Shown here: piece by piece, positions 58,130-64,000 of the stretch
How positions within the stretch are numbered: position 1 is the stretch's first letter
Layout of the letters: every line of letters starts with the position of its first letter
Origin: Trichaptum fuscoviolaceum
Taxonomy: Eukaryota; Basidiomycota; Agaricomycetes; Hymenochaetales; Trichaptaceae
Length of the DNA: 64,000 nucleotides
Direction: 5' to 3'
Assembly (NCBI GenBank): GCA_910574455.1
Contig: CAJSYZ010000004.1
Span: forward strand, 1,612,001 to 1,676,000
Translations under genes and position numbers: made by a program
Notes under the pieces: model-generated
Told to the model about the DNA's origin: nothing
What the model saw: only the letters and a program-made list of their open reading frames with translations
The model's database searches: none

Positions 58130-59838
58130 CCCGCGAACCGTAGGGTTCGCTTGGGTACCTTAGAAAAACGCAACTGTCCGGATTCTCTGCGAAAACTCAT
58201 CCGGTCTCGTGACTTGTGCTTTCGGTACCGAAACTGCCTTACAAGGCAGATTATTCTCACGATTCTGGACGATGCTTCCTCATCGTCCTCAACGATTGCG
58301 ACGAGTCGCCGAGACGCTCTTCGACGCAATCCTTGAACAAGACCAGCGTGGACGATGAAAAGGAGTATCCGTTTTCTTACGACAACACAGAGGCCCATAT
58401 GAGGGAGGAAGAGAAGGCAAAAAGAGTGGAGACAGTGTTATGGCCTGTCGGGAAGAGGCCAAAGACGCCATTACCTGCTGTGACTCGGAGTGGCGGGGAG
58501 TGCTATATGTCAATTGACTGGTATGTTTCTGGCAGTTCAGAACCGCTGTTGCCGACAGAGACACTGAGTGAAACAACAGATCATTTACCCCCGTGCTGGT
58601 CGACTCAAGCCGGTTCTGCACTTCGCCGAACAAGGGGGATTGGTCGGTGCAGAGGAAGGATAGCAGTAACATTGCAGCGCCTGTCCACATTGTCGCAAGA
58701 CCCACCGCTTACACCATTACCACGTCACTTCCAAGTATACAAACTCGCTATGACAAACCGATCAAAACATAAGTCCCTTGATGTGATAGGGATACTACCC
58801 AGAGTCTAACTAGTTCTTGGCAGCGGACGCAAGTACCATGACAATATAGTATTCGGACGCTCACGACCAAAAGAATATACAAGTGCGTGACCATCCTATG
58901 GCCCATGCCCTTCTCTATACTAAGCATTTAAACCTTCTCCAGAATCCTCAAAGTCGGACTAACACATTGGCACTCACGGGCTTAAAGTGGGCGCGCCGTG
59001 TCCTCCCTGGCCGTATTGCAGATCGCTGAATTGGAAGTTGGTGCAAGGAACGAAGGTGGGTCACTGGCGGCGGGGCTGGGAATGATGGTGTCTTTGCGAA
59101 TTTCACTGCGAAACCGAGCCTCCCCAGGCCCGTAGTGGAAGGTGCGCCTACTTCTCTGCATTAACAAATTGCTTCTTTAATTTGTAGTCTAACGGGATTG
59201 CTTAGGTTACTTTTGCATTCCATATTCAATGGATGTCGGAGGAGACACAGAAGGATGCACCACTATCGTACTCCACTGCTCAGGCGGATGCTGCCCCGCA
59301 GGACTGAACATGTGCCTTCGTCCTTATCTCTGGGAATGATGCTTCCAGGCGAGCTCCCGATTGATGCGATTGATGGTCTCGCAGCGGACATGCTCTTTTC
59401 ATTTGTTTGGAACATGCTCATTTCTATTTCCTTCCAATTCGTGGACTTTCTCCTTACTTACCTTCTGGATACTACACATGCGGCGAAACTCGGTGCTTGT
59501 TCTGGTCTTGGCTTGAAGCTGGTTCAATATGGGTTTGCGCTGAGGACGTGCAAGGATGACAAAGGCATGGGCACAAATGGTGAAGAGAGCATGTGGGGCG
59601 GCTGGGGAAATCCGGAGGACATTGCGACTATTGATACAGCTGCGGCTGCTGAAAGTTAGGCAGCTACTCACAATGGGCCCGGGACTGTTCCTGTGGCAGC
59701 AAGAGTATGGTGTTTAATACTTCTGTACTATATGAGTGCTTAAAAATATAATGTCTTCCTTCCTCTCATTCTTGCTTTAACTGCATTCCCGGGTAGCGGG
59801 CTTTGCTGTGAGTTAGCTCACAGCCTTTAACTGCTTGT
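58130..59838 (+). mobile_element. Hairpin-ended element B (NDFIP/BSD2 fragment)
   Basis: Left end CCCGCGAACC with hairpin GCGAACC-GTAG-GGTTCGC (58133-58150): bases differ from the other copies but pairing is kept. The next 60 bp aligns with the left end of C (GCAACTGT...CATCCGGT). Right end GGGTAGCGGG (59791-59800), hairpin GCTGTGAG-TTAG-CTCACAGC (59805-59824) and tail TTTAACTGCTTGT to 59838. Cargo: an unidentified coding-like piece at 58216-58809 (DDEKEYPFSYDNTEAHMREE; PKTPLPAVTRSGGECYMSID) and an NDFIP-type fragment. No mobility gene. Confidence 0.65.
59075..59659 (+). pseudogene. NDFIP/BSD2-type membrane adaptor pseudogene
   Basis: GNDGVFANFTAKPSLPRPVV, then SEETQKDAPLSYSTAQADAA, then VWNMLISISFQFVDFLLTYL and TTHAAKLGACSGLGLKLVQY with a GWGNPEDIATIDTAAAAES end fit the fungal BSD2/NDFIP family: Golgi/vacuole membrane adaptors that recruit Rsp5/Nedd4 ubiquitin ligase through PPxY motifs. 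Here the motif before AQADA reads PLSY instead of PPSY, a stop (TGA) follows AAPQD, and the frame changes before the membrane part. Changes inside the membrane region (VDFLL, YLLDTTH) also look relaxed. One hydrophobic region of the usual set is readable. It fills the right half of element B. Confidence 0.7.
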
Positions 59839-59859
59839 TCCCGCTACCCTTAAGGTAGC
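59791..59859. repeat. Element junction B/C: two hairpins and inverted arms
   Basis: GGGTAGCGGG (59791-59800), hairpin GCTGTGAG/CTCACAGC, tail TAACTGCTTGT, one T (59839), then CCCGC at 59840 and hairpin GCTACC-CTTAA-GGTAGC (59843-59859). The two elements are separated by a single base, an almost exact head-to-tail joint. Confidence 0.85.
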
Positions 59860-61414
59860 TGGGTATCCTATGGCGTATGCAACTGTGTCCAGCGCCTGCA
59901 AAATCTCATCCGGTCACGTGAAATTTCCTTTATGGGTAAGCGACTTTTAAGTCAATTTTGCTCACATGACTATGACAAAGATACTTAATTTATGTAATAT
60001 TTTGGGAGCACCCAGACACCATCGCGTAAGATGCAGCCTCGCCATCGTCTCCCCCGTCTTTCTTCCGTCTTCGACACTCTGCCTCCCATTTTTCAACCCA
60101 TTTCTCCATTTTGCCTCTACTAACCGCATTCCCGACATCGACAGTTGCAATTATCTTCCTCCAGTCAAAGCTCAGCGCAAATGCTGTTAAATAAAAGAAA
60201 CTGGAGTGCTCGGAGGAAGGTACACCGTACTGCATGAGCTTAGCAGTGGAATTGAGTGCGGGGTGCAGGTGTACGTAGGTATAGGGCAGACGGGATTGCT
60301 GTCTAGCAAGGATTTGTGGGATGGAGGGCGAGAGGTCTGTGCCCGTTGGAGGTGTGTATGTCTATCCTGTGGGTTGGAATGCGACAGCGCGAGACCACCG
60401 GCCTTTACAGTCGTCCATGTCGTCCTGGAAGACCATGCGGAGAGGGACTACGTGTATGCTCTTCCACGTGGTGTGTCCCATTTCCTGCCTCTCTTTTCCT
60501 TTCTATTACTTATACATCTGCCTCTTTCACAATGGGTTTCTTGATGGCAAGATGGCGGCGCGCCCTCTGTGAACGGAACGGCAAACGGTTTGACGCAAAC
60601 CGCGCGCTTCCTTCGACGATCCCATCCATCGCAGGTCAACGGTAAGCCGCCCTCCAGTTCCACCGCCTTGAGCATCAGCAGCCCCGGCTTCTCCGTGTCT
60701 ACACCCTGCGGCGGTGCAAAGCCGACTTTGTCTGTGAGGACATCCATCACTAGTAACAAGCGGACACCAAGCGCGACTGTCTCAGGTGCAGGGAGCTTTG
60801 TAGCTACCGGAAACACAGGGCGGACTGCTCAAGCACAGTCAACCGTCGCTGGCAGTGTGAAAGCGGAGTGCAGCAATTTCGGGGCAACCCAAAACCCTCT
60901 TTGGCGGCGAAGCTTGAACGACGAGCTGAAATGCAATGTGTGTGGGCTTTCTTCAAGCTGGTGAGTGAATTCTGGTGCTTTACTTGATACTTCACTGATT
61001 TTCTTTTCCTTTCTTCGTGTATAACATTTAAGACCGTGCCCAAAGAGCATGTGCAGCTAACACGGTGAGGGCCGCCAACAAAGCTCACCTCACTCTGACA
61101 ACAACGAAGCAATGGGTGAGCCTGGTGAACAACTAACTCTCTAATTATTTATTCTCGTATTCTGGTCTAGCACAATGCTACAATTGCCTCACGGTGGCCA
61201 CGCCTCTGTGGCAGAAAGATGATGAAGGCAAGACGGTCTGTAATGCGTATGTATAGCATCTCTCGGAATTTGCCATTCCCCATTTCTCTGTAGACTTCTG
61301 TACTGTATGTTTGCTTGAAAAATAAAATGTTTTTCTTCCCCTTGCACTTTCTTTGTACCCATTCCCGGGTAGCGGGCTTTGCTGTGAGTTAACTCACAGC
61401 CTCTAACTGCTTGT
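59840..61414 (+). mobile_element. Hairpin-ended element C (GATA-factor fragment)
   Basis: Left end CCCGCTACCC with hairpin at 59843-59859; right end GGGTAGCGGG (61367-61376), hairpin GCTGTGAG-TTAA-CTCACAGC (61381-61400) and tail CTAACTGCTTGT to 61414. The last 70 bp before the right arm (ACTTCTGTACT, then AAAAATA, AATGT, CTTCC) also matches the same place in element B, so the shared sequence reaches beyond the hairpins. Cargo is a GATA zinc-finger gene fragment in the + direction. No mobility gene. Confidence 0.7.
60551..61252 (+). pseudogene. Two-finger GATA transcription factor pseudogene
   Basis: Starts ATGGCGGCGCGCC (60551) with a lost base giving an early TGA; the open frame resumes as NGTANGLTQTARFLRRS. 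Finger 1 reads AECSNFGATQNPLWRRSLND then ELKCNVCGL: the second zinc Cys of CxxC is Phe (TTC). One base is missing after CGL, before the GTGAGT donor at 60961. After the intron, PKSM and HGEG are still recognisable beside a TAA. Finger 2 (CYNCLTVATPLWQKDDEGK, VCNA) stops at a GTATGT donor and its second CxxC half is absent because the element ends. The full factor would bind GATA sites in the nucleus; this copy could not. Confidence 0.8.
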
Positions 61415-61488
61415 ACATTTTAGGAAATTTGCGGTGACTCACGATCGGACTCTGGACCTAGTCTCGAACCAGACCAGGCTACTTATAA

Positions 61489-62041
61489 GGGTCGCTTTGC
61501 TCTGAAGGCGTAGCTGGTCTGGATTTCAAGGTTCAAATTTACAAGACTTTGCAGGGAGTTTGAATTATAATACAAATGTAGTAACACACCCAGTTGATAT
61601 AATGACTAAGACACGAATAGAAATAGTGGAGCGAAACAACGCATATTTGCCACCGCCAAATGACGCAGGTGTACCTGACGCACGCCACCCAGCCACAAGT
61701 GTGCATATAGACTTCGTAAAAGACACTCGGAATAAATATTATGGACTACTTAATGAAATTAATGCTTATAGCTTAATAATGCTAAGACATATTGTAGCAG
61801 AAGCTTTTAGAGGTGGTAGTCAAGCATAGCCGACTACTACTAGGTGCTGAAGCTGTCTGCGCAACAACTTGGAAGTTAGTTTTTTATTACATTCACATGA
61901 CGACATCAGACTTTATTTTTGGAATACAAGGGAACCTATGAAATCACTACTACATTTGGATTAATTTCAAACTCCTTGCAAAGTCTTGTAAATTTGAACC
62001 TTGTAAACCAGGCCGGCTACGCCTTCCGAGCAATGCGACCC
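61489..62041 (+). mobile_element. 553-bp element with 76-bp terminal inverted repeats
   Basis: Left TIR 61489-61564 and right TIR 61966-62041 are about 90% identical inverted copies, both starting GGGTCGC and reaching GGAGTTTGAA inward, with a long identical core (GGTTCAAATTTACAAGAC, then TTTGCA). Internal sequence is about 400 bp with one short ORF. No clear target-site duplication: flanks read TTATAA and ATACTG. No transposase. It starts 75 bp after element C. Confidence 0.8.
61602..61829 (+). CDS. Small ORF inside the TIR element, 75 codons
   Basis: Open from ATG (61602) to TAG: MTKTRIEIVERNNAYLPPP, DAGVPDARHPATSVHIDFVK, KYYGLLNEINAYSLIMLRHI, VAEAFRGGSQA. The composition is protein-like (mixed charged, aromatic and hydrophobic residues) and there is no stop upstream in frame back into the left TIR. 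No family recognised and far too short for a transposase. It could be a residual exon of a larger element gene, a captured exon, or chance. Confidence 0.35.
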   Translation: MTKTRIEIVERNNAYLPPPNDAGVPDARHPATSVHIDFVKDTRNKYYGLLNEINAYSLIMLRHIVAEAFRGGSQA

Positions 62042-63364
62042 ATACTGTCACGTGACCATCAACGGATCGCACCCATCAACGGATCGACGAAGCTCTACAG
62101 ACCTCAAAACTGCATGAAACCCCTACGTTCTTTCTTGTAGATGCGTTATCTTAGTCCTAGAGTACATTTAGATAGCTTTCAAGTCAGTTTATGTCATGTC
62201 ATAGCACGAATTTCGGAAATACATAGCTGTTTTGCATGCAATTACCAAATTTGGTTTCATCCTTCCTGTTCCCTTCGTTTGCATGCTCTTTTGCTTAGCT
62301 TTGACTAGGACAATCTGTGTCATTCTTTCACATAATTCACTGCAGCTACCATAAGCACAGAATAATGGCCATAGAAGAATGTATTGACTTCGTTAATTAT
62401 AAGTAACTGTGCATATATGCAACATATTTCCATACTTTGTAAGTTCAGTCCTTTGGTTTGAAGTTGACTTATTTTAAATCGAGTGGGTAAAAAAGTGCAA
62501 AACAAATCATATATTCCACATAAAGCACCTACTGAGCTTCGGTTATGAATTTATCACGATTTTACAGCCTATGTGTATGTGGTAAACTAGCATATATGCT
62601 TCTCATATTGAATATGTAGTGCACATATAAAATATCATTTATCTCAGTTCAGGAATGTGGAGCACAGAGGATAATCATAGATAACTACTACAAGCACTCT
62701 TGTAAGCTAGTTAAAGCTTGAATCATGCGATTTGGTGAAGAACTGATCTCCGAATGGCAAAATTTTTCTTGAGCCATGATATTCCGGTCCTACGGACTAA
62801 GAAACAAACAACCACAAACAAGCATCAAGCAATGTTTTTATGCTACCAACACGAATTTCATGAATAGAATATGCCTCTAAACCTTATATCCGTCAGCTAA
62901 CAGATCTTTGTAGTGTTATTGACGCATCATTTTGATGAACAGATATACAGAAATCATCCAGAAGTCAGAAGAAAGTTAGCTGATTGTATATTCCCACGCC
63001 GATCCGTTGTGGGTATTTTAGTGAATCATGACCTTTGGGATATAGATATTCTGTAGAAGACATTATACTGCTGCTAAAATTCCCATAATTTGTGATTCTA
63101 TTATTTGCAAGGTATATCACACGAATATGAAGTTAAGCTGGCTAAAACTAGATTATTAGAATTGCTAGGAGCTAAACATGTGTTTTCGATCCGAATCTGG
63201 TCATGTGACAGTATAAGTAGCCTGGCCTGGTCACGAGGCTACTCTGGACATTTGCTTTTGAGTCGTACCAATCGTTACTCAAGCTTTGCTAACGGCAAAT
63301 TCGTGAGGCCGACGAATGGCTTGCGAGTCTGCTTTTCTGACTCATCTCCATGAAGTGAACTCTG
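62042..63364. other. AT-rich stretch without a gene
   Basis: No coding frame supported. Several short ATATATG/CATATAT palindromic words occur (for example near 62413 and 62592). Around 63195-63240, AGTAGCCTGGCCTGGTCAC resembles the flank of the left TIR at 61470-61485 (CCAGACCAGGCTACTTATAA). Confidence 0.45.
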
Positions 63365-63828
63365 TTGAAATTTACGTACGCCTCTGTCACCTACACATGG
63401 ACTCGGATGACGCTGATGGATCTTTATGAACTAGACGACACGAAGCAACTCCAGACCTGCGACGCGGTTGTAATCTTGTCTTTCAAGAAACTAGACTATG
63501 TACCTCGACTGGATCGAGAATGTACGACTCTTCTGCACAAGGTCAGCAAGGCCGAAAAGCTTAGATTTCTCTCAAGGGTCGGATTCCCCAGTGTAGCCAT
63601 TCCGTGCTGCATGGACGTTATGTCCCTCGAGAGGCACAAATGCATATTTCTCAAGCATCAGCTATTGGAGGTCGGACGCTGTTACCATCACCAGGTAATC
63701 GCCCCAAACCACCTATTACGGGAGTCCGCCTTGAGGTGAGGCTCTATCTCAGCTCTAACTCTCATGAATCTTCATACCGCTCAACCATGGAAGTCACGAA
63801 ACTTCTCGTTCGTGGCCAAATTCAATGA
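63365..63828 (+). pseudogene. V/IPREA-signature ORF remnant
   Basis: The stretch holds GGACGTTATGTCCCTCGAGAG (the 14-mer at 63624-63637), reading GRYVPREAQMHISQASAIGG then RTLLPSPGNRPKPPITGVRL and LYLSSNSHESS. This parallels remnants at 47.0 kb (minus) and 23.3 kb (plus). The upstream half (63365-63600) is open in another frame only, so the piece is probably broken. Function unknown. Confidence 0.4.
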
Positions 63829-64000
63829 GTCAGTACAGTCATGATTTTTTCCTAAGACTCTTCACCAATTGAAACTGGGTTTCCTCTTCTTCGGTACGTT
63901 GAAGCAAGCTTACAATTCAGAGAGCAGTAACTAACATTGAAATAAATCAAGTAAGGATTGCAGAAAGAGGACGATGTCGTCGGTACGGATGGTGTTCTGA

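Noticed and set aside
59840..61414. Element C as a simple TIR (cut-and-paste) transposon
   Set aside because: The right inverted arm lies about 40 bp inside the shared right end and is followed by a hairpin and tail, so the repeats are asymmetric; a classical TIR element is not excluded but fits less well.

Overview
This window looks like a basidiomycete (probably Agaricomycetes) chromosome. Most genes carry short phase-shifting GT..AG introns of about 47-70 nt, and the recognisable proteins are fungal: a HUA1-type zinc protein, an Rds1-type ferritin-like protein, a HET-C2/GLTP protein and a fungal APH-fold phosphotransferase. The species cannot be told from the sequence. Exon joins below were worked out by hand from reading frame and splice signals.

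Layout. 1-3.4 kb is gene-free, C-rich degenerate minisatellite. 3.6-12.8 kb is a decayed accessory region: a PA-fold peptidase-like gene with an in-frame TGA and three homologous phase-1 introns, a TFIIF-alpha pseudogene, a coiled-coil protein gene and an ING-domain pseudogene, with a roughly 105-bp repeat beside each of the two housekeeping pseudogenes. 13-33.5 kb is mostly a normal gene island: NOP8-like RRM protein, AT-hook protein, a dead SDR, an APH-fold kinase, a Ser-rich protein, a J-protein, cytidine deaminase, an Rds1-like protein, a HUA1-like protein, a two-TM protein that may be Pom34-like, and GLTP. 33.5-40.6 kb holds nothing I can identify. 40.7-51 kb has a zinc-knuckle repeat protein (possibly frameshifted), intact VPS28, and a tandem kinase pair with one dead and one intact copy.

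52.5-61.4 kb is the most unusual part. Four related elements lie head to tail in one orientation (52456-56215, 56216-58112, 58130-59838, 59840-61414). Each begins with a CCCGC hairpin and ends with an inverted copy (GGTAGCGGG) followed by a second hairpin (three of them then by a TAACTGCTTGT tail). Hairpin pairing is kept even where the bases differ. Three of the four carry identifiable broken pieces of host genes: CSE1 plus a kinesin, an NDFIP/BSD2-type protein, and a two-finger GATA factor. No transposase or Rep/helicase is seen, so these look like non-autonomous gene-fragment-capturing elements. Their ends suggest a Helitron/Helentron-like or TIR element. Directly after them, 61489-62041 is a separate 553-bp element with 76-bp terminal inverted repeats and a 75-codon ORF.

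The intact genes are unrelated housekeeping genes that share no pathway. The theme of the window is a normal gene island next to regions where copies of core genes (TFIIF-alpha, ING, CSE1, kinesin, GATA, NDFIP) have been moved in pieces and are decaying.
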